NCBI RefSeq assembly: GCF_017994015.1
Contig: NZ_JAGOLP010000007.1
Location: 41,793-105,792, forward strand
DNA length: 64,000 nt
Reading direction: 5' to 3'
DNA from: Ferrovibrio sp.
GTDB lineage: Bacteria > Pseudomonadota > Alphaproteobacteria > Ferrovibrionales > Ferrovibrionaceae
The first letter of the stretch is position 1. The number at the start of each line of letters is the position of its first letter. The position numbers were made by a program, and so were the translations under genes. Under the pieces are notes generated by a model. It was not told where the DNA came from, made no database searches, and worked only from the letters and a program-made list of their open reading frames with translations. Positions 36,760-46,132 of the stretch are shown one piece after another.

Positions 36760-36931
36760 GCAGCATGCCGGCCAGACGAGCGCCTGGTTGGCTGCGGGCG
36801 GGCCGGAAGATAGTCGGATCGCCCCGGCTTTTCCAGCCTTTCGGGCGGCTTTTGCGTTGCGACGTGGTGTTTGCCTTTGGCCAGGGCTGCAACTAGGATT
36901 TGCGACAATCATCGAGAGATTGCCGCACACC

Positions 36932-37486
36932 GTGACCAGCCCCACCAGTATCCCCGCCAGCCCGCTCCCCCTGCCCGATATGGCCGCCTTTGCCCATGTG
37001 AAGGATGGCCTGCTGCGCGACCTGCTGGCTTATTATCTGGCACGGCGCGATGGCGCCCGGGTGCCGCTGCGCAGCCGCATCGCACCGATGGATTTCCCCA
37101 AATTGCTCAGCAATGTGTTCCTGTATGAATAAGTTGCGGCGGATGACGATTTTTATATCCGCCTGGCGGGTGAGGAAATCCGCACCATGCTGCAAACCAC
37201 ACGCCAGGGCGCCAAGCTGGCCGAAGTGTTTCCGCCTGAGATTGCCACCGTGGTGCGCGAGCGCTACCGCCAGGTCTGCCGCGATGGCAGCGTGATGCAT
37301 AATATCGGCCTGGTATTTGAGCGGATGGGCGGCAGCGGCGAAGGCGAACGCATTGCCATGCCGTTGGCCGATGATCGGGGCGTGGTGCGCTTCCTGCTTG
37401 GCGCCACGGTATATCACTTTCCGCAACAGGCCGCGGCTTCGCACCCCAATGTGGAAAAAGTGACGATCACTTTCACGCCGCTCTGA
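36932..37486 (+). pseudogene. PAS_5-type sensory protein interrupted by an in-frame stop
   Basis: Two segments in the same reading frame, 36932-37129 and 37133-37486, are separated by a single TAA at 37130-37132. Together they read as one ~184-residue alphaproteobacterial PAS_5-like protein: HVKDGLLRDLLAYYLARRDG, RIAPMDFPKLLSNVFLYE, stop, then DDDFYIRLAGEEIRTMLQTTRQG and a C-terminal VRFLLGATVYHF strand. The stop falls in the middle of the PAS domain. A TAT-to-TAA change is enough to explain it. Start GTG 36932 or ATG 36980. It could be a recent pseudogene or a sequencing error; re-initiation at 37187 would give only half a domain. Confidence 0.75.
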
Positions 37487-37502
37487 AATATTTTGCTTCG
37501 GC

Positions 37503-38384
37503 TCAGATTGCCGTTGCCGCCACCCACCAGCCAGGATGCGCGCGGCCCAAGGCACGCGCCGCATGCTCGGCCAGCCTGGCCTCGGCAAACAGGCCGAAGC
37601 AGGTGGCGCCCGAGCCGGATAGCCGCGCCAGCAGGCAGCCGCTCTGCGCCTTGAGCGCCGCCAGAACCGGATCGATTGCCGGGGCCAGGAAACGCGCCGG
37701 TGCTTCCAGATCGTTGCGACGCTGGCGCAGCAGAATGGCCAGATCGGCTGCACTGCCCGGGCAGCGCGGCCACGGATCAGCCGGGCTGGTGGCGCCGTTC
37801 AGCGCGGCAAACACATCGCGGGTCGGCAAAGCAACGCCGGGATTGACCAGCACCAGCCAGGCCGGCGGCAAAGGCCCCAGGCTGCTTGCCAGCGGCAGCA
37901 GGATTTCGCCGATGCCGCGCATCTGCGCCGGCTGCCCCAGCAGGCAGACCGGCAGATCGGCGCCGAGCGCCAGGCCAAGCCGCGCCAAGGCATCGTCATC
38001 ATGCCCAAGCTGCCAAAACTGGTTCAGCAGCCGCAGGGCCGCCGCCGCATCAGCCGAGCCGCCGCCAATGCCGGAAGCCAACGGCAGATTCTTGCGCAAG
38101 CTCAGCCGGGCGCCCAGCGGTCGGTCGGCAGCCAGCAAGCGGGCGGCACGCAGCACCAGATTGTCAGGCTCAGCCGCCAGGCCGTCGCCAAATGGTCCGT
38201 CGATATCGAGGGCTAACTGCGTATCCGGGGCAACGGCCAGCGTATCAGACGCCGCCGGATCGCGCGCAAACACCACCAGGCTTTCCAGCTCGTGGTAGCC
38301 ATTGGGCCGCTTATGCGTGACATGCAGGAAAAGGTTGATCTTGGCCGGCGCGAGCCGCTCGGCGCGATTGCTGCCAGCCATCAC
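37503..38384 (-). CDS. ispE: 4-diphosphocytidyl-2-C-methyl-D-erythritol kinase
   Basis: 293 residues, a GHMP kinase of the non-mevalonate isoprenoid pathway. Visible are the N-terminal APAKINLFLHVTHKRPNGYHELES, the glycine-rich ATP loop LPLASGIGGGSADAAAALR, and LGADLPVCLLG with the catalytic Asp region. It phosphorylates CDP-methylerythritol at the 2-hydroxyl. Length and motifs are normal. It lies downstream of a REP element and the TPR lipoprotein gene on the same strand, a common neighbour pair in this group. Confidence 0.95.
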   Translation of the reverse strand: MMAGSNRAERLAPAKINLFLHVTHKRPNGYHELESLVVFARDPAASDTLAVAPDTQLALDIDGPFGDGLAAEPDNLVLRAARLLAADRPLGARLSLRKNLPLASGIGGGSADAAAALRLLNQFWQLGHDDDALARLGLALGADLPVCLLGQPAQMRGIGEILLPLASSLGPLPPAWLVLVNPGVALPTRDVFAALNGATSPADPWPRCPGSAADLAILLRQRRNDLEAPARFLAPAIDPVLAALKAQSGCLLARLSGSGATCFGLFAEARLAEHAARALGRAHPGWWVAATAI

Positions 38385-38390
38385 AAAACC

Positions 38391-38473
38391 CCGTCGTCAC
38401 CCCCGGGCTTGACCCGGGGGTCTGCCCATCGAGGGTAACGAGATGCGCGGGTCAAGCCCGCGCAAGACGACGG
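38391..38473. repeat. REP-like inverted repeat, copy 2
   Basis: The outer arms CCGTCGTC (38391-38398) and GACGACGG (38466-38473) are perfect complements. The inner arms GGGCTTGACCC (38405-38415) and GGGTCAAGCCC (38449-38459) are also perfect. It shares the GGGCTTGACCC core with the element at 29892-29986. It lies between the TPR and ispE genes. Confidence 0.82.
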
Positions 38474-38508
38474 AGCAAATGGCCGGGCCTGAGCGTAATG
38501 CCGCCCAT

Positions 38509-40308
38509 TCACTTCTGTGCCACCGGATCGAGGCCCACTTCGAGCTTCTGCCGTACCTTCTGCTCAAGCTCGGCTTCCGGCTTGAGGCCGAGGGCGCGGC
38601 GCCACTGGAACTGCGCCTCGGCGCGGCGGCCAACCTTCCAATAGGCATCGCCCAGATGATCGGTGATCACCGCATCGCCGCCCTTCAATTCCACCGCGCG
38701 TTCAAGCTGCGTCACAGCTTCCTCGTAACGACCGAGACGGTAATAGGCCCAGCCAAGTGAATCGACGATGGCGCCATCATTCGGCCGCAACGCCACGGCG
38801 CGCTTGATCATGTCGGTGGCACGGTCAACATTGCGGTTCATGTCAACCCAGGTATAGCCGAGATAATTCAGCACCATCGGCTGATCGGGCTGGAATTCCA
38901 GCGCTTTCAGCATGTCAACTTCGGCCTTGTCCCACTGCTTCGAGCGTTCCAGCGCGATGCCGCGGCCGAACAGCACAATCCAGTGGCGGTTTTCCAGCGC
39001 TGGCAGACGCTCGATTGCAGCGTTGTATTCGCGCACCGCGTCGGTCCATTTCTCCATCTGGCGATACAGGTCGGCCAGGGTCAGGAGCGGCCGCGCATCA
39101 TCCTTGCGTTCGCGCGCCATGCGGCGCAGCAGCCGCACGGCTTCGTCATGGTCGCCGCTTTCATTGACACACCAGGCGATACGCAGCTTGGCGGTATCGG
39201 CGAAAGCACCATCGGGCCGCACCTCACCATAGGCCTTGATGGCGCGCTCCCATTGCTTGCGGCTCTCATAGATATCGGCCAGCGAAACCCGCGCATCATC
39301 CAGATCGGGCCGCAAAGCCAGCGCAAGCTGGAGATGCAGTTCGGTCAATTCGCCGCCATCATTGCGGCCAAAGGCGGTGGCGGCAGCCAGCAGGCTTTCG
39401 GCAAAACCTTCATTGGCATTGCCAACCAGCGGCGCCACGCCGCTGGCATTGGCCTGCTTCAGCCGCAAGGCGGCCATTTGCAACGTGCTGTTTTCCGGAT
39501 TCTGCTTCTGATGCTGTGCCACCAGGGCCCGCGCCTCGTCAACCCGGCCGCGGCGTTGCAGGAAGCGGCTATAGGCATCCACCTGCCGGATGCCAACGCG
39601 CTCGCCCTTGGCCATTGCCGCGCGATATTCCGCGTCGGCCGCGCTGTCACGGCCCAGCGCTTCCAGCAGCAGCGGCTTAAGATGATCGTGCACACCGCCA
39701 AAAAGCGGGTTGCGGTCGAGCTTGCCCAGCGCTTCCAGGGCGCGGTCAGCCTCGCCCTTGCCGGCATAGGCCCAGGCAGCAATCAGCGGATTGAAGGCGG
39801 AGTGAATGCCGCTGGTCGGCCCTTCGGCCACCAGCTGCAAAGCGGCATCGTAATCCCGCCGCAGCATCGCCCCGGTGGCAACCGCGATGCGGGCCACATG
39901 ATCGCCGGGATTGCCATCCCGCAGGATGCCGGCCAGTTCCAGTGCCTGCGGCACACGGCCATCTGCCAGCAGCGAGAGGAAGGCGCCCTGGGTGAGCATG
40001 CCGCTGCGCGGTTCTTCATTCAGCGCGCGCAGATAAAAATTTGCGGCCGAGGCGTGATCAAAACTCAGCCGGGCATGACGCGCGGCCAGGAAATGACCAT
40101 AGGGCGAGTCGAGCGTGGCCGTAGGCGCATGCACCACATGCGGCTCTGCTGCCGGCGCCGGCACCGGGGCCGATGTGCGCATCGTGCAGCCGGCCAGCAG
40201 CAGGGGCGCCAGCGCCGCCGTAACCAGCACCCTGGCCAAGCCACCGCCCTTGCCGATCAGGGCGGCATGAGCGGCGCGGAATGGAGCCTGGATGTTGGCC
40301 GGATGCAT
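38509..40308 (-). CDS. TPR-repeat lipoprotein
   Basis: 599 residues from ATG 40308 (GAGG upstream); the longer frame to 40641 lies over the ETF-QO gene and is rejected. A signal segment with lipobox LLLAGC (about residues 35-43) is followed by a Pro/Ala linker and many tetratricopeptide repeats, clearest in the last third (LNYLGYTWVDMNRNVDRATDMIKRA, VDSLGWAYYRLGRYEEAVTQLERA). Such proteins act as envelope scaffolds, often in assembly or cell-wall work; no specific role can be given. It starts 10 bases after the ETF-QO stop, so the two are co-transcribed with ispE further down. Confidence 0.88.
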   Translation of the reverse strand: MHPANIQAPFRAAHAALIGKGGGLARVLVTAALAPLLLAGCTMRTSAPVPAPAAEPHVVHAPTATLDSPYGHFLAARHARLSFDHASAANFYLRALNEEPRSGMLTQGAFLSLLADGRVPQALELAGILRDGNPGDHVARIAVATGAMLRRDYDAALQLVAEGPTSGIHSAFNPLIAAWAYAGKGEADRALEALGKLDRNPLFGGVHDHLKPLLLEALGRDSAADAEYRAAMAKGERVGIRQVDAYSRFLQRRGRVDEARALVAQHQKQNPENSTLQMAALRLKQANASGVAPLVGNANEGFAESLLAAATAFGRNDGGELTELHLQLALALRPDLDDARVSLADIYESRKQWERAIKAYGEVRPDGAFADTAKLRIAWCVNESGDHDEAVRLLRRMARERKDDARPLLTLADLYRQMEKWTDAVREYNAAIERLPALENRHWIVLFGRGIALERSKQWDKAEVDMLKALEFQPDQPMVLNYLGYTWVDMNRNVDRATDMIKRAVALRPNDGAIVDSLGWAYYRLGRYEEAVTQLERAVELKGGDAVITDHLGDAYWKVGRRAEAQFQWRRALGLKPEAELEQKVRQKLEVGLDPVAQK

Positions 40309-40318
40309 GAATGCTGCC

Positions 40319-41980
40319 TCACATATTGGGATAGTTCGGACCGCCGCCACCTTCCGGCACGGTCCAATTGATATTCTGGGCCGGATCTTTGATGTCGCAA
40401 GTCTTGCAGTGAACACAATTTTGCGCGTTGATCTGGAAACGCGGATTGCTGCCATCCGCCTCCCGCAACACCTCATACACGCCCGCCGGGCAATAGCGCT
40501 GCGCCGGCTCATCATAGACCGGGAGATTGCGCGCAATCGGGATGCTCGGATCGGCCAGCCGCAAATGGATCGGCTGATCTTCCTCGTGATTGGTGCTGGA
40601 CAGGAAAACCGACGACAGCTTGTCGAAGCTGATCTTGCCATCCGGTTTCGGATAATTGATCGGCTTGCATTCCTTGGCCGGCTTCAGCGTTTCGTGATCG
40701 GCCTTGCCATGGCGCGTGGTCCAGCCCACCAGAAAGCCGAGGCCGATATCGTTGAGCCACATATGCAGGCCGCCGATGGCAGTGCCGAGCCACATGCCGT
40801 ATTTCAGCGCCGGCTTGACATTGCGCACCTTCCACAGGTCTTTCCAGATCCAGCTTTCGCGCACGGCTTCCGGATAGGCCGCCAGTTCGTCGCCGCCCTG
40901 GCTGCCATTCTTCAATGCTTCAAACGCCGCCTCGGCCGCCAGCATGCCGCTCTTCACCGCATTATGGCTGCCCTTGATGCGCGGCACATTGACGAAGCCG
41001 GCCGAACAGCCGATCAGCGCGCCGCCCGGGAAGGTCAACTTCGGGATCGATTGCAGGCCACCTTCGTTGATGGCGCGAGCGCCATAGGCGATCCGCTTGC
41101 CGCCCTCAAAAAACTCCCGCACGGAGGGATGCGTCTTGAAACGCTGGAATTCGTCAAACGGCGAAAGATAGGGATTCTCGTAATTCAGGTTGACCACAAA
41201 GCCCACGGCCACCTGATTATCTTCCAGGTGATACATGAAGCTGCCGCCGGCAGTGGCATTATCCAGCGGCCAGCCCTGGGTATGCACCACCAGGCCGGGT
41301 TTGTGCTTGGCCGGATCAACCTGCCACAGCTCCTTGATGCCGATGCCGAATTTCTGCGGGTCGACACCATCGCGCAGATTGAATTTCTGCATCAGCATCT
41401 TGGCCAGCGAGCCGCGCACACCTTCGGCGATCAGGGTGTATTTGGCGCGCAGTTCCACGCCCGGCGTATAGCTGCCCTTGTGCTCGCCATCGCGGCCAAT
41501 GCCCATATCGCCGGTGGCCACGCCCACCACTTCGCCCTTGTCGCCATACAGCACTTCGGCAGCAGCGAAGCCGGGGAAGATTTCCACGCCCAGTTCTTCC
41601 GCCTGAGTTGCCAGCCAGCGGCACACATTGCCCAACGAGACGATGTAGTTGCCGTGATTATTCATCAGCGGCGGCAGCATGAAATTCGGCACGTGGATAT
41701 GGTTCGCTTCGGTGAGGATGAGGAAACGATCCTCGGTCACCGGCGTATTGAGCGGTGCGCCCTTTTCCTTCCAATCCGGAATCAGTTCGTTGAGGCCGAT
41801 CGGGTCGACCACAGCGCCGGAGAGAATATGCGCGCCGACTTCGGAACCTTTTTCGATCACGCAGACCGAAATGTCATGATCCTGCTCGGCGGCAAGCTGC
41901 TTCAGGCGGATGGCGGCGGACAAGCCGGACGGGCCGGCGCCCACCACCACCACATCATATTCCATCGTTTCGCGTTCCAT
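40319..41980 (-). CDS. etfD: Electron transfer flavoprotein-ubiquinone oxidoreductase
   Basis: 553 residues. It passes electrons from ETF, reduced by acyl-CoA dehydrogenases, to ubiquinone at the inner membrane. The FAD-binding motif is [14 protein letters not shown]. The C-terminal ferredoxin-like part holds the 4Fe-4S ligands: CPAGVYEV, then [13 protein letters not shown]. The closing [10 protein letters not shown] is typical. It links functionally to the PimC/PimD-like dehydrogenase at 23.6-26 kb. Divergent from the uracil-DNA glycosylase gene across 118 bases. Confidence 0.96.
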   Translation of the reverse strand: MERETMEYDVVVVGAGPSGLSAAIRLKQLAAEQDHDISVCVIEKGSEVGAHILSGAVVDPIGLNELIPDWKEKGAPLNTPVTEDRFLILTEANHIHVPNFMLPPLMNNHGNYIVSLGNVCRWLATQAEELGVEIFPGFAAAEVLYGDKGEVVGVATGDMGIGRDGEHKGSYTPGVELRAKYTLIAEGVRGSLAKMLMQKFNLRDGVDPQKFGIGIKELWQVDPAKHKPGLVVHTQGWPLDNATAGGSFMYHLEDNQVAVGFVVNLNYENPYLSPFDEFQRFKTHPSVREFFEGGKRIAYGARAINEGGLQSIPKLTFPGGALIGCSAGFVNVPRIKGSHNAVKSGMLAAEAAFEALKNGSQGGDELAAYPEAVRESWIWKDLWKVRNVKPALKYGMWLGTAIGGLHMWLNDIGLGFLVGWTTRHGKADHETLKPAKECKPINYPKPDGKISFDKLSSVFLSSTNHEEDQPIHLRLADPSIPIARNLPVYDEPAQRYCPAGVYEVLREADGSNPRFQINAQNCVHCKTCDIKDPAQNINWTVPEGGGGPNYPNM

Positions 41981-42098
41981 CCCCGCACCTATCGCTGGTC
42001 TATCTGGCGCTGCTGGCGCCGCTGCATTGCTTGACTATAGGCCCCTGCTTACCAGACTATGGCCGGCAAGCCAACGGCGCCGGGCGCGGACATAAGCT

Positions 42099-42983
42099 AT
42101 GTATGCCAACGAATTAGGCCGGGAAAGCCCCGATGAAATATTGAGTGCCGGGGCGCTCCTGCGGTTCTATGTCGAGGCCGGGGCGGATGAATGTATCGGC
42201 GATATGCCGGTTGATCGCACCGAAGCACCGCCAGCCCGCCCCAGCATGGCGGCGCCCGCCGCGCCGGCAACACGGCCAGCCGCGCAAAATCCGCCACAGC
42301 GCCTGCCGCCCGGTTCGGCTGCCAACGCACCGCCGCCGCTGCGTCAACCAGCCTCGCCGGCTTTGCTTTCGGCCCAGGCCGCCGAAACCGCCGCCAGCCG
42401 TGCCGCACGCGCCTGCGACGATGTGGCGCAGCTCAGGGCCGCCGTTGCCGCCTTTGAGGGCTGCGCGCTCAAGGCCACGGCCACCAACACGGTCTTTGCG
42501 CGCGGCAACCCGGCGGCGCCGCTGATGCTGATCGGCGAAGCGCCGGGCCGCGACGAGGATGCCCAGGGTTTCCCCTTTGTCGGCCAGAGTGGCCAGTTGC
42601 TGGACCGCATGCTGGCCGCCATCGGCCGCGACGAGCAGAATGCCTATATCTCCAACGTGATCTTCTGGCGCCCACCGGGCAACCGCGATCCTTCGCCGGA
42701 GGAAATCATCGCCTGCCGGCCGTTTGTTGAGCGCCATATCGCCCTGGTGCGGCCGCGCGTCATCGGCCTGGTCGGGCGCCATGCCGCCGCCACCCTGCTC
42801 GGCACCAGCCAGGGCATCACCAAGCTGCGCGGCAAATGGCTGGTTTATACCCGCGACGGGCTGGAAATCCCGGCCCTGCCGATGCTGCACCCGGCCTATC
42901 TGCTGCGCCAGCCCGGCCTGAAGCGCGAAGCCTGGCGCGACATGCTCAGCCTGGCGCTGAAACTGGAAGAACTGGGCGCGTGA
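42099..42983 (+). CDS. Uracil-DNA glycosylase, family 4-like (alphaproteobacterial type)
   Basis: 294 residues. After a ~100-residue Ala/Pro-rich N-terminal part, the glycosylase domain has motif [18 protein letters not shown] and motif [10 protein letters not shown]. Of the four Fe-S cysteines of family 4, C122 and C206 align, while the others are F119 and W190 (IFWRPPGNR instead of KCRPP). The cluster may therefore be absent or bound differently. It removes uracil from DNA by family inference. Its stop overlaps the GTG start of the MFS gene. N-terminus [13 protein letters not shown] is shared by relatives as far as I recall. Confidence 0.87.
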   Translation: MYANELGRESPDEILSAGALLRFYVEAGADECIGDMPVDRTEAPPARPSMAAPAAPATRPAAQNPPQRLPPGSAANAPPPLRQPASPALLSAQAAETAASRAARACDDVAQLRAAVAAFEGCALKATATNTVFARGNPAAPLMLIGEAPGRDEDAQGFPFVGQSGQLLDRMLAAIGRDEQNAYISNVIFWRPPGNRDPSPEEIIACRPFVERHIALVRPRVIGLVGRHAAATLLGTSQGITKLRGKWLVYTRDGLEIPALPMLHPAYLLRQPGLKREAWRDMLSLALKLEELGA

Positions 42984-44200
42984 GCCGCCTCTTTTATGGC
43001 TGGATCGTGGTGGCCGCCGCTTTTGCGGTGATGTTCACCGGCTTCGGCGCCGCCTATACCTTTCCGGCGTTTTTCGAGCCGCTGCGCAGCGAATTCGGCG
43101 CCGACCGCGCCACCGTGTCGCTGGTCTTCTCGCTGGCCGCGTTTCTGTATTTTGTCCTGGGCGCAGTCAGCGGCCCACTGGCCGACCGGCTCGGGCCGCG
43201 CCCGGTGATCGGCTTTGGCCTGGCCTGTGTTGCCGGTGGCATGATCGCCGCCAGCTTCGCCAACAGCCTGGGCACGGTGCTGCTGGCCTACAGCATCGGC
43301 ATGGGCGTGGGCATCGGCTTTTCTTATGTGCCGGCCATCGGCACGGTGCAGCATTGGTTCATCCAGAAACGTGGCCAGGCTTCCGGCCTGGCGGTGATGG
43401 GCATCGGCCTGGGCACCGTGGTGATGCCGCCCTTTGCCGCCTGGCTGATCGACAGCCTGTCCTGGCGGCAGACCTATTTCTGGCTTGGCATCGGCTTCGG
43501 CCTGCTTGGCCTGCTGGCTGTGCTGGCCTTGCGTGCCGATCCGGCGGCGATGGGGCTGCGGCCCGATGGCGCCACGGCGTCGAGCAAAACAGCGGCAGGC
43601 AGCACCGCGCTTAGCGGCTTCACCCTGCGCCAGGCTTTGCGGCATCGGGTTTTCTGGCTGCTGTATCTGGCCTGTGCGCTGAACTGCATCGGCACGTTTG
43701 TGCCCTTTGTGCATCTGGCCGCCTTCGCCCAGGATCAGGGTTTGGGGCGCGAACAGGGGGTGTGGCTGGTGGGATTGATCGGCATCGGCTCGATGGCCGG
43801 GCGTTTCCTGCTTGGCGGCGTGGCCGACCGGCTGGGGCGCGGCCCGGCCTTTGCCGCCGCCATGCTGGGTTCCGGCCTGATGCTGGCCTATTGGCCGTTT
43901 GCCCAGGGTTTTATTGCCCTGGGCGGTTTCGCCCTCGGTTTCGGGTTGTGTTATGGCGGCTTCGTCGCTCTGGCCCCGGCAATCACGGTGGACCTGTTCG
44001 GCGCCCGCGCCGCCAGCGCCCTGATCGGCGCGCTCTATACCAGCGTGGCCTTCTCCACCCTGCTCGGCCCCACCCTGGCCGGCTTCGCCTTCGACCGCAC
44101 CGGCAGCTACAGCGTGCCGATCTTTGTCAGCGCCGCCACCTGCGGCCTGGGCGCGCTGATTGTCTGGCTATTACCCCGGCATTTGGCATCACCCGCATAA
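42980..44200 (+). CDS. Major facilitator superfamily transporter
   Basis: 406 residues from the GTG at 42980, which overlaps the previous stop (GTGA). Twelve membrane spans are apparent. The A-motif-like loop between spans 2 and 3 reads [11 protein letters not shown] and its repeat in the second half is [11 protein letters not shown]. The fold and sequence style ([23 protein letters not shown] at the start) resemble the oxalate/formate and monocarboxylate branch of MFS. Substrate unknown. The earlier in-frame ATG at 42836 is inside the glycosylase gene and is rejected. Confidence 0.9.
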   Translation: MSRLFYGWIVVAAAFAVMFTGFGAAYTFPAFFEPLRSEFGADRATVSLVFSLAAFLYFVLGAVSGPLADRLGPRPVIGFGLACVAGGMIAASFANSLGTVLLAYSIGMGVGIGFSYVPAIGTVQHWFIQKRGQASGLAVMGIGLGTVVMPPFAAWLIDSLSWRQTYFWLGIGFGLLGLLAVLALRADPAAMGLRPDGATASSKTAAGSTALSGFTLRQALRHRVFWLLYLACALNCIGTFVPFVHLAAFAQDQGLGREQGVWLVGLIGIGSMAGRFLLGGVADRLGRGPAFAAAMLGSGLMLAYWPFAQGFIALGGFALGFGLCYGGFVALAPAITVDLFGARAASALIGALYTSVAFSTLLGPTLAGFAFDRTGSYSVPIFVSAATCGLGALIVWLLPRHLASPA

Positions 44201-44320
44201 GTTGCTCAATATATGCTTGCCCACTAGCGTGTATTGCGGTATCCGGTCTGGGTCATGCCAAGCCTTGCCCGACCCGAAACGATCCGGCGGCCGCAGCAGA
44301 CGGGGGAAGGCTTGCGCGGC

Positions 44321-46111
44321 ATGCTGCGCCGGAGCCTAGGCGCCGTTTTGCTTGCTATCGCATTCCAGCTCGCCGTTGCGCCTGCCAGTCAGGCGCAGCC
44401 TTCGGATTTGCCTGTCATCCTGTCAGCGCAGGATACCGAGCTTTACGGGCGGATTTTTGAAGCCCAGGCCGAGCTGCGCTTCCAGGAAGCCGACAAGCTT
44501 TTGAAGCAGGTGAAGCAACCGCTGCTGCACGGCCATGCGCTGCATCAGCGCTACACACATCCCAACGGCTATAATGCCTCCTATGCCGAACTGAGCCAGT
44601 GGATGCGCGATTACCGCGATCATCCCGGCGCCGAGGAAGTGTATCGTCTGGCGCTGAAGAAAAAAGCGCGCAAGGACAAGGCGCCGCCCAGCCCCACCGG
44701 CGTGCATACCGGCGAATTCCCCAACGATCCCGGCAGTGTGGCTACCACCCGCTCTCGCCCGCTGCCCAAGGAGCGCGACCCCGCCGCGGTTAAACTGATC
44801 GCCAAGGCTGAGGCCGAACTGGGGCAATTGCTGCGTAAGGACAAGGTGGCGCTGGCCGAAGCGCTGATCAACAAGCCGGAAATCCGTTCCAGGCTTTCAG
44901 CCTCGGAATTCGACGATTGGCGCCGCCGCGTTGCCTGGAGCTGGTTCCTGGATGGCGAAGACGAAAAGGCCCTGGCCCTGGCCGGGCCGGCGGCGCAACG
45001 TTCGCGCAGCCGCGTGCCGGAAGCTGATTGGGTGGCCGGCATCGCCGCCTGGCGCCTGGGCCGGCTCGACAATGCCGCGCATCATTTTGAAAACCTGGCT
45101 TTTTCACAAACCGCCTCGAACTGGGACAAGGCTGCCGGGGCTTGGTGGGGCGCCCGTGTCATGCTGCGGCTGCGTCAGCCGGCGGAAGCCTTCCGCCTGC
45201 TGCATGTGGCGGCCACCCAGGAACGCACCTTCTATGGCCTGCTGGCGCTGAGCCAACTTGGCCAGGAAATGCCGTTCTCCTGGGCGCCGGCGCCGCTGGA
45301 GCCGACTGATAGCGCCAAATTGCAGCAATTGCCCTCGGTGCGCCGCGCCCTTGCGCTGTCGGAAGTTGGCGAGGCGGTGCGTGCCGACCGTGAAATCGCC
45401 CGGCTGTTTTCGCAAGCCAGCGATCCGCTTGCCTTTGCCTTGCTCGGCCTGGCCGGCCGGCTGCAAACCCCGGCTTCGGCCATGCGCATCGGCCTGGCCT
45501 GGCGCAGCGTGAAGGGCGACGCCTACGACAATGCGATGTATCCGCTGCCGCCCTGGGAGCCGGAAGGCGGCTTCGCGGTTGACCGCGCCCTGATCTTTGC
45601 CTTCATGCGCCAGGAAAGCGCCTTCAACCCGCGCGCCTCTTCCAGCGCCGGTGCTGCCGGCCTGATGCAGCTGATGCCACGCACCGCCGGCTATATGGCG
45701 GGCGACAATTCGCTGCGCCATAAGAAAAGCCGCCATCGCTTGCTGGCGCCGGAATACAATATCGAACTGGGCCAGCGCTATTTGCAGCATCTGCTGGAAA
45801 TGCCGATGATCCGGGGCAACCTGTTCTATCTGGCCGCAGCCTATAATGCCGGCCCGGGCAATCTGCAACGCTGGCTGCGCGAGGGCCGCGAAGCCGACCC
45901 GCTGCTGTTCATCGAAACCATACCACTTGGTGAAACCAGATTATTTGTGCAGCGTGTGCTGACCAATCACTGGATTTACCGCGCTCGCATCGGCCAGCCG
46001 CAGGATAGCCTGGCGGCCACCGTCACGGGTGACTGGCCGCTCTATCGCGCCTATGATAGCGCCGGAGATCTGCCGGGCGACGATCTGCGCACGGCAGAGA
46101 AGAAACCCTAA
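44321..46111 (+). CDS. Soluble lytic murein transglycosylase (SLT family)
   Basis: 596 residues from ATG 44321, chosen because GGGGAAGG precedes it and MLRRSLGAVLLAIAF forms a good signal peptide ending near SQA-QP; upstream ATGs at 44234 and 44255 only add an odd extension. The long N-terminal helical superhelix (about 30-400) is followed by the SLT catalytic domain with E432 in FMRQESAFNP, then SSAGAAGLMQLMP and AAYNAGPGNLQRWL. It cleaves peptidoglycan to anhydromuropeptides in the periplasm. Likely the first gene of a unit with the PAS membrane protein. Confidence 0.93.
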   Translation: MLRRSLGAVLLAIAFQLAVAPASQAQPSDLPVILSAQDTELYGRIFEAQAELRFQEADKLLKQVKQPLLHGHALHQRYTHPNGYNASYAELSQWMRDYRDHPGAEEVYRLALKKKARKDKAPPSPTGVHTGEFPNDPGSVATTRSRPLPKERDPAAVKLIAKAEAELGQLLRKDKVALAEALINKPEIRSRLSASEFDDWRRRVAWSWFLDGEDEKALALAGPAAQRSRSRVPEADWVAGIAAWRLGRLDNAAHHFENLAFSQTASNWDKAAGAWWGARVMLRLRQPAEAFRLLHVAATQERTFYGLLALSQLGQEMPFSWAPAPLEPTDSAKLQQLPSVRRALALSEVGEAVRADREIARLFSQASDPLAFALLGLAGRLQTPASAMRIGLAWRSVKGDAYDNAMYPLPPWEPEGGFAVDRALIFAFMRQESAFNPRASSSAGAAGLMQLMPRTAGYMAGDNSLRHKKSRHRLLAPEYNIELGQRYLQHLLEMPMIRGNLFYLAAAYNAGPGNLQRWLREGREADPLLFIETIPLGETRLFVQRVLTNHWIYRARIGQPQDSLAATVTGDWPLYRAYDSAGDLPGDDLRTAEKKP

Positions 46112-46132
46112 CCCCAGGCCGAAAGCGGCACC

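Noticed and set aside
36734..36931. Upstream extension of the PAS_5 frame across tRNA-Gln
   Set aside because: The extension starts inside the tRNA gene and codes no domain; GTG 36932 or ATG 36980 is a better start.
37130..37132. Programmed readthrough or recoding of TAA
   Set aside because: UAA is the least leaky stop and no stem-loop or recoding context follows; pseudogene or error is simpler.
40292..42034. 580-codon frame opposite ETF-ubiquinone oxidoreductase
   Set aside because: Antisense shadow; the minus strand has full 4Fe-4S and FAD motifs.
42836..42979. Longer N-terminus for the MFS transporter
   Set aside because: It lies inside the glycosylase gene in another frame; GTG 42980 gives the proper first span.
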